Notes: generated by a model not told the origin, from the letters alone. Positions 18,706-28,181 are shown, counted from the stretch's first letter. The stretch is 64,000 bases of DNA from Vreelandella neptunia (GCF_022489065.1 NZ_JAKVTW010000007.1:62001-126000); one strand, 5' to 3'. Numbers and translations are program-made.

Positions 18706-20065
18706 GCTTAATTTCAGGAAAACGATCACTCTCTGATGACGGTTTAGCCGATAATGACGTGGATGGTAATGGTTGTGCCTGCAACTGATAACCTAAGCAG
18801 CCCCATATGGCGACACTAAAGCCTAAAAAGCCGCTAAACGCTCTTAAGTCTCTAAACATTGCTTGTGTAAGACCAAAATCAAAAAACGCAATGACAACCA
18901 TCGTCCCGCTTACCGCCAAAAGACGCACTCGTATATTATCCTCGGCCTGTAGCAGTTTTTTAGTAAATGCCGCTGCAAAAGCTATATAGACCAGTAACAA
19001 ACTGATCAACCCTACCCCACCCCTACGGGCAAGGGTATCAATCATATCGCTATGTAGCTGCGGATAATCAGCGATTCTTTCATAAAGAGTGCCTTTAGCT
19101 GTTAATGCATCTAGCCAAACCTGTACGCCTCCTTCTCCCACACCCAGTACTGGGTTCTCTTTGAACATATACCACCCGGCCCGCCAAAGTTCGAAGCGAA
19201 CACCTAAAGAGGAATTAGCACTATCTGTTATAAGGTATTGATAAATATCGTCAAATATAGCTACTAAGCGTAACCATACGCCTGTCGGGGGGTAGGCGAT
19301 GATAGCGACGATTATTAACACTATAAATAGAATAGCTATATTGCGAACTTTATAACTTATCAAATGCTTCGTTGCTGGCAATAGCAAAGCAGCCAAAAAA
19401 GGAATCGACACCCAACCACCTCGGGTACCTGATAATAAAGAAGCTAAAAACCCCATAAAAGCAGCACTAATAGCTAAAACCAACAGCCAATAATAAAGTT
19501 GTCGCTGTTTTTGGAAATAATAAATACCTGCGACTAACGAAAGCACACCCATAAGGAGTGACAAATTACCAAAGGGAATGGCGTTAATACCATTATCAGC
19601 TCTCTCTAAGCCAATAAAGACTCTCTCATATATCGCAATTATGCCGGTGCCTACTGCTCCACAGCACACACCTACCCAAAGCCAATGAGGTGAAGGAGGG
19701 AAAACACGCAGTGCTAGCAAAACAAACGCTGCTATAAAAGGCCAAAGGTGGAGACGATGGAATCCCTCATAATCCACCAAGGGCAAGCTGTTGCCATCCA
19801 ATACACTCCACCACCAAACACTACCAAAAAACACAAGTGCGCCTGCCAACTTGTAGTCATCCGACGTGTATATCCGTGGAAAATATCTATAGCTAATAAG
19901 AGCGCCACACGTCAGTAGCGAAGACACTAGGGCAGCAACCCCAAACCACCAATATGAAACCGGAATAAGCACAAGCGTTGCCGCAAAACCAAAAACAATA
20001 ATGCCATTAACTAACGAAAGCGTCCTGCCGGCCCATCCTTGCCGTACGGTCTGTATAGTATTCAT
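18695..20065 (-). CDS. O-antigen-ligase-family membrane protein in the lasso exporter operon
   Basis: Integral inner-membrane protein of 456 residues with about ten to twelve hydrophobic segments. It has the Wzy_C / O-antigen ligase loop: SGTRGGWVSIPF near residue 210, and a large periplasmic loop with GWYMFKENPVLGVGEGGVQVW and LHSDMIDTLARRGGVGLISL, as in WaaL. Such proteins transfer undecaprenyl-linked glycans onto lipid A core, proteins or other acceptors. Its ATG directly follows the TGA of the ABC exporter gene (TGAATG), so the two are translationally coupled. It may be a polysaccharide ligase for the nearby locus or act on the RiPP; this is inference. Confidence 0.85.
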   Translation of the reverse strand: MNTIQTVRQGWAGRTLSLVNGIIVFGFAATLVLIPVSYWWFGVAALVSSLLTCGALISYRYFPRIYTSDDYKLAGALVFFGSVWWWSVLDGNSLPLVDYEGFHRLHLWPFIAAFVLLALRVFPPSPHWLWVGVCCGAVGTGIIAIYERVFIGLERADNGINAIPFGNLSLLMGVLSLVAGIYYFQKQRQLYYWLLVLAISAAFMGFLASLLSGTRGGWVSIPFLAALLLPATKHLISYKVRNIAILFIVLIIVAIIAYPPTGVWLRLVAIFDDIYQYLITDSANSSLGVRFELWRAGWYMFKENPVLGVGEGGVQVWLDALTAKGTLYERIADYPQLHSDMIDTLARRGGVGLISLLLVYIAFAAAFTKKLLQAEDNIRVRLLAVSGTMVVIAFFDFGLTQAMFRDLRAFSGFLGFSVAIWGCLGYQLQAQPLPSTSLSAKPSSESDRFPEIKPTE

Positions 20066-21886
20066 TCAAATAAGATCATGTTGATAATATTTAGCTTGGC
20101 GACTGAACAAGTCGTGATAGATCCCACCTAGCTCAAACAACGATTCATGGGTACCAGACTCTTTGATCTCCCCATCGTCCATCACATAGATGTAGTCAGC
20201 CAATCGAATTGTTGACAATCTGTGACTAATAACCAAGGCGGAACGGTGGCTAATACGCTCCCGGAAGTTTTCAAACAGCTCCGATTCCGCGACAGGATCC
20301 ATCGCGCTGGTAGGCTCATCCAAAATAACAATATTAGACTTAAGCATAAAGGCGCGGGCAAGTGCAATTTTTTGCCATTGTCCGACACTCAGCTCTTTGC
20401 CATTGTCGAATAGGCGAGTCAGCATGGTGTCGTACTTGTCGTCCAACTCTTCAATAAAGGCAGCAGCACCTGCGTTTTCAGCAGCCCATGGGACAGTTTG
20501 TGCTGCGTCGCTACCATTTATATGACCAAAGCGAATGTTCTCGTGAACAGATTCCGCATAATGCGAATAATCTTGAAATATCACGCTGAAAAGCTGCCGA
20601 TACTCATCGATATCACAGTTCTGAGCATCGATTCCGTTAATCTGAATACTGCCTTCAGTAGGATCATACAAACGCGTCATTAATTTAATTAACGATGTTT
20701 TACCAGAGCCGTTAGCACCAACCAACGCCACAATCTGGCCTGGTTTAATCTCCATATTCACGTTTTTAATTACGTTTTTATGAGTTCCCGGATAGGCAAA
20801 GCATACATTTTCTAGTTTTAAGTTAGCTTTTTCAGAGTGTACAATTTTGACAGGCTGTGTTGACCTTGGAACGGTATGCTGCATATCCATAAACTCAAAC
20901 AGCATGCCCATATATAAATGATCTTCATAAAGCTTGGAAAGTTGCTGAACAAGCTCTTGCCCCATTGTTTGGGCGCGCTGAAAAATCAATAAAAACAGTA
21001 CTAGTTCGCCAACACTATTTTGCCCTTGAGCGGTCTGCCAAGCCAAGTAGCCCAGCGAGGTAAAAAATATCATCGATGCAACTACCGCAACGATGGATTC
21101 CACCATGGTACGCTTGCGGCTGATGGCAAGTTTTTCACCGCGAATATCGTCGCGAATATGTTTGTATTTAAACCTTAGAAAATTGCCTAACTGATTAAGA
21201 CGAAGTTCTTTCGCATGAATATCCGAGGTCATTAACCAATCTAAATACCCTGCCCGACGCTCCATTTGAGTTCTTCTACGCTGCCAATCGTAAAGAATGC
21301 GCGTAAAATAAATCCGTGCAATTAATGCAGGAACGATGGCAAATAGAATTATCGGCAATAAAAGCCAGTTAATGGTGGCAATCATTACAACGATGGCCGC
21401 CAACATTAAAATATTCTTGCCCAGTAACATTAAATTGCTGGCAACTTGAGCAGGTCGCTGGCTTCCAGATTGGCGGGCCCGCTCCAGCGTATCGTGATAA
21501 AGCGGGCTTTCATAAAAAGCGAGATCGACACTGATTGCCGTCTCTTGCACCATATTGTCGACATGGTCAGCGACTAACATTCCCTGAGTTTCACGGGCGA
21601 ATCCGGCTAACGCTCTTGCCACGACATAGGCAAGCGTTCCCAAGCCTGTTAGCACCACATAGTGTAATACTTCACCCACATTGTCTGCAGCCGTTGGCTC
21701 AGCAAGCACCTCGGTTACCACGTCGACCATCTGCTTTAAAAGATAAAGCACACCAAGTCCGGAAATGATTTCAAGTGCTATAAAAAAAGTACTTAACAAC
21801 GTCCATTTTCTGCTACTTTTCCAAGAGATAGAAAGAATACGCATCAGCGAAGAAAAAGACGCAAAAAGCTTATTAACTGAAGTCAT
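20066..21886 (-). CDS. ABC exporter (permease plus ATPase), probable lasso peptide exporter
   Basis: Half-transporter of 606 residues: six membrane segments in the first ~320 residues and an ATPase domain with Walker A GANGSGKTS near 390, signature LSVGQWQKIALARA near 497 and Walker B IVILDEPTSAMD near 521. No N-terminal C39 peptidase domain is present, so cargo is exported already cleaved, as for lasso-peptide D proteins. It lies between the nucleotidyltransferase and O-antigen-ligase genes with 31- and 0-base gaps. Its role as exporter and immunity factor is inferred from context. Confidence 0.88.
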   Translation of the reverse strand: MTSVNKLFASFSSLMRILSISWKSSRKWTLLSTFFIALEIISGLGVLYLLKQMVDVVTEVLAEPTAADNVGEVLHYVVLTGLGTLAYVVARALAGFARETQGMLVADHVDNMVQETAISVDLAFYESPLYHDTLERARQSGSQRPAQVASNLMLLGKNILMLAAIVVMIATINWLLLPIILFAIVPALIARIYFTRILYDWQRRRTQMERRAGYLDWLMTSDIHAKELRLNQLGNFLRFKYKHIRDDIRGEKLAISRKRTMVESIVAVVASMIFFTSLGYLAWQTAQGQNSVGELVLFLLIFQRAQTMGQELVQQLSKLYEDHLYMGMLFEFMDMQHTVPRSTQPVKIVHSEKANLKLENVCFAYPGTHKNVIKNVNMEIKPGQIVALVGANGSGKTSLIKLMTRLYDPTEGSIQINGIDAQNCDIDEYRQLFSVIFQDYSHYAESVHENIRFGHINGSDAAQTVPWAAENAGAAAFIEELDDKYDTMLTRLFDNGKELSVGQWQKIALARAFMLKSNIVILDEPTSAMDPVAESELFENFRERISHRSALVISHRLSTIRLADYIYVMDDGEIKESGTHESLFELGGIYHDLFSRQAKYYQHDLI

Positions 21887-21917
21887 TCAATTTGCCCCAC
21901 ACTATTAATTAGTTGTT

Positions 21918-23129
21918 TCATTTTTGAGCTAAACGCGAATAAGCTTCATGAAAAGGACGGATGCAGCGATATACCCATTGCCACCGCGGGGAAAGTGGCC
22001 AAGCTGCATAATTTTCGTAGGTCGGACGAAATATTCGCTTCCAGCCTGTTAATCGCCATTGCCAGATATGAGCGCTATTGGTTTGCCAGGTAAAAGAAAA
22101 ATCAGGTGTCGGCTTTGTACGGCTCAAGGAGTGTTCGAACTCAATATCACCATGCATTGCCAAGATAGCGGTGCGCACCAACTCACGGGTATTAGGCGAT
22201 AAATTTTCAATATCGTTTATGGTAGGTGCACTAAAAAAGTCTACCATTTCCAAACATGACCTTACCGTACTGCTTAATGCATGCCGATCAGCACATGCCA
22301 TTACCTCTTCAATATTAAAATCCTTATGGGCTTGCATCGCAGTGATATCAACTAACCAATGCAGCCGAGACCAATAGTGCTTGGTATGGTGCCAGCATAG
22401 ATAAACAAACAGCTCACTGACAGGCATCACAAAGGTATTAATATTATTGATGGTGATAGGTTGACGCTTTGCTATCATTTGCGATGCATCAAACACGGAT
22501 CCGGTATTATCGATCTTAGTATGAAATTCCACAGCAACGTTACGTGGTGAGAGTAATGTAACGACTTTTTGATGATGTGCTACGAAAGCAACGCTTTCAT
22601 CATTAGCTGTCAATTCTTTTGGATCATGGGGCTGGTATCCGTTATTCAATGCATATTGCAAAATGCGCGGCAGATCATTTTTGGAAACCAGGATATCCAC
22701 ATCTCGGCATAGCCGCTGTGCAGGCTCATTGTAGAATTGAAACGCTAGCGTAGGCCCTTTGAAACAGAGGTGTGGGATGCCTAGCGGCGATAGCACATCC
22801 CTTACTATATTTTTAAATTCCGATGTAATATTCAAATTATGCTGTAAGGCACGTAATGAGTAGAGCTTCATTATATCGAGATAGTCGACCGGAATTTGAT
22901 CTTTCCACCACCGGCTAAGATGCCCGTGCACAACAGGTAATACAAAGCGCTCTGATGCCTGATAAATAAACCCTTCCCAGTCATGCACGAGAGGGATGAG
23001 CTCGCTGGCCACCTGAATCTGTTCTTGACTCAAATCTAGCCGCGATAACAACAAAAGTAGCTGAAAGTTAGGATCTGCCATGTGTTGGACAGGACAATCA
23101 GGCATCATACGCTCATCCATATTCTTCAA
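21918..23129 (-). CDS. Nucleotidyltransferase-family protein of the lasso/HPr-kinase type cluster
   Basis: A 403-residue protein of the PF14907-type nucleotidyltransferase family. The catalytic core has HLCFKGPTLAFQFYNEPAQR followed by LCRDVDILVSKNDL, with the D-x-D pair of the fold near residue 143. Homologues accompany lasso-peptide clusters that have HPr-kinase-like enzymes; in one studied case (pseudomycoidin, from memory) the protein takes part in adding sugar to the phosphorylated C-terminus. The frame starts at TTG 23129 with AGGA in front; an ATG at 23120 is the alternative. It is the first gene of the leftward arm. Confidence 0.8.
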   Translation of the reverse strand: MKNMDERMMPDCPVQHMADPNFQLLLLLSRLDLSQEQIQVASELIPLVHDWEGFIYQASERFVLPVVHGHLSRWWKDQIPVDYLDIMKLYSLRALQHNLNITSEFKNIVRDVLSPLGIPHLCFKGPTLAFQFYNEPAQRLCRDVDILVSKNDLPRILQYALNNGYQPHDPKELTANDESVAFVAHHQKVVTLLSPRNVAVEFHTKIDNTGSVFDASQMIAKRQPITINNINTFVMPVSELFVYLCWHHTKHYWSRLHWLVDITAMQAHKDFNIEEVMACADRHALSSTVRSCLEMVDFFSAPTINDIENLSPNTRELVRTAILAMHGDIEFEHSLSRTKPTPDFSFTWQTNSAHIWQWRLTGWKRIFRPTYENYAAWPLSPRWQWVYRCIRPFHEAYSRLAQK

Positions 23130-23536
23130 TTATTCCTGCCTTGGGAAGGGGCCACCGGCTCATGAACGATTATCAATATCAATTAAAAACGTTTGAACCA
23201 GACAATTTGTAAACCAATCAAAACCTATACTGTTTGGGTATCTGCTTGCGGGATCACTGTCACCCCTACCCAAAAACAACAACTTACAGGGCATTTCTCT
23301 CAAAAGTGAGGCGTTAGTGATGCAAGCTTATCTCGATTTAATTATATGTATGGTGCGACAACTCATCAAATTTGACTATTATCTTTACATTTAATGTTAC
23401 CTTATGTAAACAGAATTAACATTTCAATGATTCAGGCTGTATCTTCATCAAAATGGACGCTGTTCAAGGTCAATTTTACGCATTGAACTACGTCCGCTAG
23501 ATGATCAGAACACATAAAGGATGACAATTCGACGCT
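23130..23536. other. Divergent promoter region of the lasso locus
   Basis: These 407 bases separate the leftward exporter arm from the rightward biosynthetic arm and hold no gene. They include a Fur-like site at 23168-23182, a TTGACT hexamer at 23372, and an inverted pair TTTACAT/ATGTAAA at 23384-23390 and 23404-23410 which could bind a regulator of the CobS-like gene. No dedicated regulator gene is present in the locus. Confidence 0.6.
23168..23182. promoter_or_regulatory. Fur-box-like site upstream of the exporter operon
   Basis: GATTATCAATATCAA, in reverse TTGATATTGATAATC, matches the 7-1-7 Fur consensus at about 12 of 14 informative positions. It lies 39 bases before the nucleotidyltransferase gene. 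Iron control of this arm is only a suggestion. Confidence 0.35.
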
Positions 23537-24472
23537 ATGACCACCTCTACGCCTCAACCCGACTCACACTGCAATGCTAACGATGTCTTTAACGTACAAA
23601 TGCCCTGGGAAATTCCCTATTTTTCAAAGGCTGAAGAGCACGTACCAGAGATAGATCCCCACTTTCATTTTGTTGAGAGTGCAACGCGGGCCATTTTGAT
23701 GGGTTTTGCGCAAAATCGGCGCGTCTATGTGTATGGCCCGCATGGCAGCGGTAAGTCGTCGCATATCGAACAGGTTGCTGCTCACCTAAATTGGCCATGC
23801 ATACGCATAAACCTAGATGGTCATATTACCCGAGCCGACTTGATAGGTCGCGATATGGTGGTCATTCGTGACGGAAAACAAGTTACAGAATTTGTGCCCG
23901 GCATGTTGGTCTGGGCCATGCAGCGCCCCATCGCACTTATTCTCGATGAATATGATGCAGGACGCCCTGACGTCATGTTTGTGATTCAGCGCGTACTTGA
24001 AACACAAGGTAAATTAACTTTACTTGATCAAAATCAAGTGATTACTCCCCATCCTTCTTTCCGACTTTTTGCGACGGCGAATACTGCGGGCCAGGGAGAT
24101 GCTTCAGGGCTTTATGTAGGTACCCAGGCTCTTAACCAAGCCCAGCTTGACCGTTGGCACGTGACCACCGAGCTTGGTTATATGTCAGAAGAAGCTGAAA
24201 TGCACCTGCTACAAAGAAAGCTCAGTGAATTACCCTCCGAACAAGTTCAACGCATGGTTACCTGCGCGGGTCTTCTTCGCCAAGCATTTGCACAAGGCGA
24301 TGTCACCACCCTTATATCGCTACGTACATTGATTTCTTGGGGAGAGAATAGCTTACTGCTCAATGACCCCCATGAAGCGATGCGTCTTAGCTTTTTCAAC
24401 CGTTGCGATGAAGTCGAGCGCTCACTGGTTTCTGAAATTTATCAACGCTGTTTTGATGTTGAGCTGATATGA
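23537..24472 (+). CDS. CobS-like AAA+ ATPase at the head of the lasso biosynthetic arm
   Basis: A 311-residue MoxR/CobS-class AAA+ ATPase. Walker A GPHGSGKS lies at residues 67-74 and Walker B LILDEYD at 134-140. DAGRPDVMFVIQRVLE, PHPSFRLFATANTAGQGDAS and the end NRCDEVERSLVSEIYQRCF match cobaltochelatase CobS almost throughout. CobS normally works with CobT to drive cobalt insertion by CobN; no CobN or other cobalamin gene is present here. Together with the CobT-like gene ten bases downstream it is coupled to the lasso cyclase gene, so it probably serves as an ATP-driven chaperone or remodeller for this system. Function is not known. Confidence 0.88.
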   Translation: MTTSTPQPDSHCNANDVFNVQMPWEIPYFSKAEEHVPEIDPHFHFVESATRAILMGFAQNRRVYVYGPHGSGKSSHIEQVAAHLNWPCIRINLDGHITRADLIGRDMVVIRDGKQVTEFVPGMLVWAMQRPIALILDEYDAGRPDVMFVIQRVLETQGKLTLLDQNQVITPHPSFRLFATANTAGQGDASGLYVGTQALNQAQLDRWHVTTELGYMSEEAEMHLLQRKLSELPSEQVQRMVTCAGLLRQAFAQGDVTTLISLRTLISWGENSLLLNDPHEAMRLSFFNRCDEVERSLVSEIYQRCFDVELI

Positions 24473-24482
24473 GGGCCAAGTA

Positions 24483-26144
24483 ATGCCGTTGCGCACCAGT
24501 CATGAGCAAGCGCTTTTAGAGGCGTGGACGCGCACCTATTCTTCTGGGCGTATTACCCCTTCCCTTTTGACAAGCACTCAGCCAGCTTCACTAAAACACC
24601 GTGGAGCAGCAGATGCACTTGCTGCATGGCGTCGCTGGCATGATGCAAAGCAACAAACCAGATTTACCGATAATGAGCAAAGCTGGTACAGCTTGCTTGA
24701 GCGTGCCAGAGTGGAAACCATTGCTATACAAGAATTACCTGGTATAGCACACAATTTAGCGAACCCTGTCACCACGGCCCCTGCCAATAAAGAAATGGCT
24801 GCGCTTTATCAGGCTGCGCGCCTTATTTTCCTAGGAATGCCTGCTGATAACGAGATTCTACTTTCAGCGCAGCCACAGCCTGCGCCCAAAAGTTTATTAA
24901 AGCGGGCATTGCGTCAGATAAGGGGACAACAACCCGCTGCCCTCCCCATGCCTACTCTAAGTGACGATGAGCTAAAAAATGGACTGCAAATAGCGTCTCA
25001 TCACCTTCAGGAAAGCAGCGAGTTCGCTTCTAGTGTGCTGCCCATCGTTCAACAACTTGCCCGTTTTTATACGCTGCCTCTAACATCTCCACCGCAGGTC
25101 AACACCAGTCAAGATTTAGATGATCAAAATGAGGCAGAGGAAGATGAGTCTGCTAGTGAAGAGTTAACGGAATCTGGCTTGGCAGACGAACTCTCTGAAC
25201 GAGACGACCAAAAACAGAATTACGCGGTTTTCTCTCGCCACTGGGATACCGTGCAGCCTGCCAGCTATTGGTTAAAGCCTGATGATATAGAGGCGCTAAA
25301 AGAACTCCACCAGCTTGACCAGCGACGTATCAAGCAGCTTGCTCATCGCCTGCAAAGACGCCTGTTAGCCGCCAGTCAGCGCCGCTGGTTATTCGATCAA
25401 GAAGATGGCAGGTTAGACAACCGGCGTTTAGCGAGGTTACTCGACGACAAGCCTATCCAGCGCGTTTTCCGTATAGAAAAAGAAGCGCTTATGCCAGAAG
25501 CCAGCGTGACACTTTTGGTCGATCAGTCTGGCTCTATGGACATAAAGCGTCGGCAAATGGCGGCTATCGCCATTGAACTAGCGGTGCATACATTAGAAAA
25601 CTGTAAGATACGCTGCGAAGTCCTGGGCTTCACTACGCGTTACACCGCCGACAATCCGGTTTTTAGACGCTGGCAAGAGCTCGGGAAGCCTGAGCAGCCA
25701 GGACGCCTGAATGCACTACAACATATTATTTATAAAATCCCTGAGCAGCCATGGCGACGAACTAAACATAACTTAGGCTTGCTGTTACGACAGATGCCTG
25801 GCCATGAAAATATTGATGGTGAGGCATTACACTGGGCGGCCAATCGGCTCAGCCGCCAGCCCCAGCCGCGCAAAATCATGATCGTTATCTCGGATGGTGC
25901 GCCCTACGACAAAGCCACCACCCAGGCTAATGGTCGTGATTTTTTGGAGCGCCACCTGCGCTTGATCATTAATGATATTGAGAAAAGTCCTATCAGCCTG
26001 GCGGCGATTGGGACAGGCCAAGATGTAGCTCGTTTTTATAACAACGCCGTCACCGTTAGAAGCCCCGAAGCAGTAGCAGAAACGTTATTTGAAAAGCTGG
26101 GCGACCTGCTTGTGCCAGCGCAAACCAATGAGGCTTTACCATGA
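24483..26144 (+). CDS. CobT-like VWA-domain protein coupled to the lasso cyclase
   Basis: A 553-residue partner of the preceding ATPase. The N-terminal half is helical and poorly conserved, followed by an acidic stretch at about residues 211-235 (DQNEAEEDESASEEL) as in CobT, and a C-terminal VWA domain from about 343 with the MIDAS motif DQSGS. LNALQHIIYKIPEQPWRRTK, NIDGEALHWAANRL and MIVISDGAPYDKATT follow CobT closely. The stop overlaps the start of the cyclase gene (ATGA), a strong sign that the proteins act together. CobT-like VWA proteins link an AAA+ motor to a metal-dependent client. Confidence 0.87.
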   Translation: MPLRTSHEQALLEAWTRTYSSGRITPSLLTSTQPASLKHRGAADALAAWRRWHDAKQQTRFTDNEQSWYSLLERARVETIAIQELPGIAHNLANPVTTAPANKEMAALYQAARLIFLGMPADNEILLSAQPQPAPKSLLKRALRQIRGQQPAALPMPTLSDDELKNGLQIASHHLQESSEFASSVLPIVQQLARFYTLPLTSPPQVNTSQDLDDQNEAEEDESASEELTESGLADELSERDDQKQNYAVFSRHWDTVQPASYWLKPDDIEALKELHQLDQRRIKQLAHRLQRRLLAASQRRWLFDQEDGRLDNRRLARLLDDKPIQRVFRIEKEALMPEASVTLLVDQSGSMDIKRRQMAAIAIELAVHTLENCKIRCEVLGFTTRYTADNPVFRRWQELGKPEQPGRLNALQHIIYKIPEQPWRRTKHNLGLLLRQMPGHENIDGEALHWAANRLSRQPQPRKIMIVISDGAPYDKATTQANGRDFLERHLRLIINDIEKSPISLAAIGTGQDVARFYNNAVTVRSPEAVAETLFEKLGDLLVPAQTNEALP

Positions 26145-28081
26145 GCGCTATTGCAGGGCTTATTCAACTTGATGCGAGTGCCATTGATCGCAGTACCCTG
26201 CAACGTATGCAGACGCTGCTAACGCCTTACGGACGCGATGCCCAGCATAGCTGGCACCAGCAGAACGCAGGTCTCTCACGCGCCTTGTTACGCACTACGC
26301 CAGAAGACAGCCTAGACCAACAGCCCCTTTGGCGCGCGGCAGATAAACTGGCCATGGTGTTTGATGGCCGGATAGATAACCGCGATGAGCTGTGTGAAAA
26401 GCTCAGCATCGATACGACCCAAGCAGCCTTAATGGCCGATAGCGAGCTGGTTTATCAAGCCTGCCTGCGCTGGGACACAGAAACTCCTAAGCATTTACTT
26501 GGTGATTTCGCATTGGCATGTTGGGAGCCGCAGCGTCAGCGCCTATGGCTAGCCCGCGACCCTTTGGGTATGCGTCCCCTTTACTGGCATCAGCAAAGCA
26601 GCCTGTTAGCGTTTGCGACAATGCCCAAGGCACTGTTTGCGATACCCGGCCTTACTAAAGCCATCAGCGAAGAGCAGTTGCACGACTATTTATGCCTGAT
26701 TCCTTCGTCAGGGCCTGAGACGTTATATAAAGATGTTTATCGTGTTGAAGCCGGTCAGGTAGCTTTGTTTGAAAATGGGCAAGTCAATACGCATTTTTAT
26801 CATCGCTTCGACCCTGACTACGAGCTCAAGCTTGATAGTGACGAAGCGTATGTTGATGCGCTTCGAGAGCAGCTCGAACAGGCGGTTAATCGGCGCTTGC
26901 GAGCAAATGGGCCGATAGGTGCAGAACTCAGCTCAGGTTTAGATAGCTCTACAGTGACAGCCACTGCGGCTAAATTACTGGCCAAACGCAACCAATCAAT
27001 AACAGCCTTTACCGCCGTGCCACGGGAAGGGTTTGACGGGCCAGTGATACGCGGGCGCCACGCGGATGAGTCCGTTGGCGCCAGCGCTTTGGTAAAACGG
27101 TTTAGCAACATTGAGCACACGTTGATCCGCACTGGGGAGACAACGCCGCTTGATCAATTGCAGGAAGTTGTTGAGCTGCTAGATCGTCCTCCCTTCAATA
27201 TATGCAATATGGGCTGGTGGATAGCGATTCGCAAAAATGCCGCCCAGCGCGGCATCAAAGTACTATTAACAGGCTCCATGGGTAACTTCAGCATCTCTTA
27301 CGAAGGCTACCCATACTTGGCGTGGCTATTGCGCAAGGGGCGGTGGATAACACTTTATAGAGTATGCAAAGGGCTAATCCAGCATCAGCCTTCGCTGAAA
27401 TGGCGAAACTTGCTGAGACCGTGCCTGGCCCCATTATGGCCTAATGTTATATGGCGACTGCGCGAAGCAGCACGTGGCAGGATATTGTCGTTAACGAAAT
27501 ATTCAGCCATTCGCCCAGCTTGGTCTAAGCAGCTGGGTACGCAACAGCGAGCTAAGCAAGCTGGCGTTGACACCAGCTTTCAGCCCGCTTGGCAAGGCCG
27601 CCAACAGCGCATTCAATCGATCAACATGATGGAAAATGGTGATTACAACGCTCTTGCGAACACCTTTGGTATTGAAATGCGCGACCCTACTGCCGACGTG
27701 CGCTTGATTGAGTTTTGTTTAGCCATCCCTGAATCTCAATACGTAGGGGGCGGGCAATTTAAATGGCTACTGATGCGTCTTATGAAAGATGTACTTCCGC
27801 CGGAAATTCTTGATGTAAAAACCCGCGGCTTACAGTCAGCGGATTGGTACGAACAGTTAGATACCGCATTACCGCAAATTCGTGAGGAGATCGAAAAGCT
27901 TAAAGCGCACGGTAGCGCTGGCGACTACCTAGATATCGAAAGCCTGGAGAAAGCGTTAGACGAATGGCCCTCTCATGGCGCATTAGATGGCAAGGAGGCC
28001 GAACTACGCTACCGAACAAGAATGCTGCGTGGTTTGTCGGTAGGACGCTTCGTGCGCTACGCTGACGAACAAAATGAGTAA
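26141..28081 (+). CDS. Asparagine-synthetase-like lasso peptide cyclase (C protein)
   Basis: ATP-dependent macrolactam synthetase of 646 residues. An N-terminal Ntn-type glutaminase-like domain begins MSAIAGLI, with Ser in place of the catalytic Cys2, so it cannot release ammonia from glutamine; this is the rule for lasso cyclases. The synthetase domain has the PP-loop ELSSGLDSSTVTA at about residues 262-274 and LTGSMGNFSISYEGYPYLAW near 377. It adenylates the Asp/Glu side chain of the core and joins it to the new N-terminus. Precursor genes follow directly, and the gene overlaps the CobT-like gene by four bases. Confidence 0.92.
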   Translation: MSAIAGLIQLDASAIDRSTLQRMQTLLTPYGRDAQHSWHQQNAGLSRALLRTTPEDSLDQQPLWRAADKLAMVFDGRIDNRDELCEKLSIDTTQAALMADSELVYQACLRWDTETPKHLLGDFALACWEPQRQRLWLARDPLGMRPLYWHQQSSLLAFATMPKALFAIPGLTKAISEEQLHDYLCLIPSSGPETLYKDVYRVEAGQVALFENGQVNTHFYHRFDPDYELKLDSDEAYVDALREQLEQAVNRRLRANGPIGAELSSGLDSSTVTATAAKLLAKRNQSITAFTAVPREGFDGPVIRGRHADESVGASALVKRFSNIEHTLIRTGETTPLDQLQEVVELLDRPPFNICNMGWWIAIRKNAAQRGIKVLLTGSMGNFSISYEGYPYLAWLLRKGRWITLYRVCKGLIQHQPSLKWRNLLRPCLAPLWPNVIWRLREAARGRILSLTKYSAIRPAWSKQLGTQQRAKQAGVDTSFQPAWQGRQQRIQSINMMENGDYNALANTFGIEMRDPTADVRLIEFCLAIPESQYVGGGQFKWLLMRLMKDVLPPEILDVKTRGLQSADWYEQLDTALPQIREEIEKLKAHGSAGDYLDIESLEKALDEWPSHGALDGKEAELRYRTRMLRGLSVGRFVRYADEQNE

Positions 28082-28101
28082 ACCAACGCAACCAAATATA
28101 A

Positions 28102-28130
28102 TAGACGTGTAACAGCCAACTTACTATAGT
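28102..28130 (+). promoter_or_regulatory. Promoter of precursor gene 1
   Basis: TAGACG, 17 bases, then TATAGT (28125-28130), about 50 bases before the precursor ATG. The same layout, with conserved intervening GACGNGTAAC and TTACTATAGTG, precedes precursor 2, so the element is kept by selection or recent duplication. Confidence 0.7.
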
Positions 28131-28181
28131 GGTTGTGTTGTCGCATTTGAGGCAACATTTCTGTTGTTAAAGGAGAGCTAT

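Noticed and set aside
23537-26144. Reading the CobS/CobT-like genes as cobalamin biosynthesis
   Set aside because: No CobN or other corrin pathway gene is visible and the pair is coupled to a lasso cyclase gene; similarity to CobS/CobT shows the family, not the pathway.
26141-28081. Calling the 646-residue protein an asparagine synthetase
   Set aside because: The catalytic Cys2 is Ser, and precursor, B1 and B2 genes follow directly; the lasso cyclase explanation is better.
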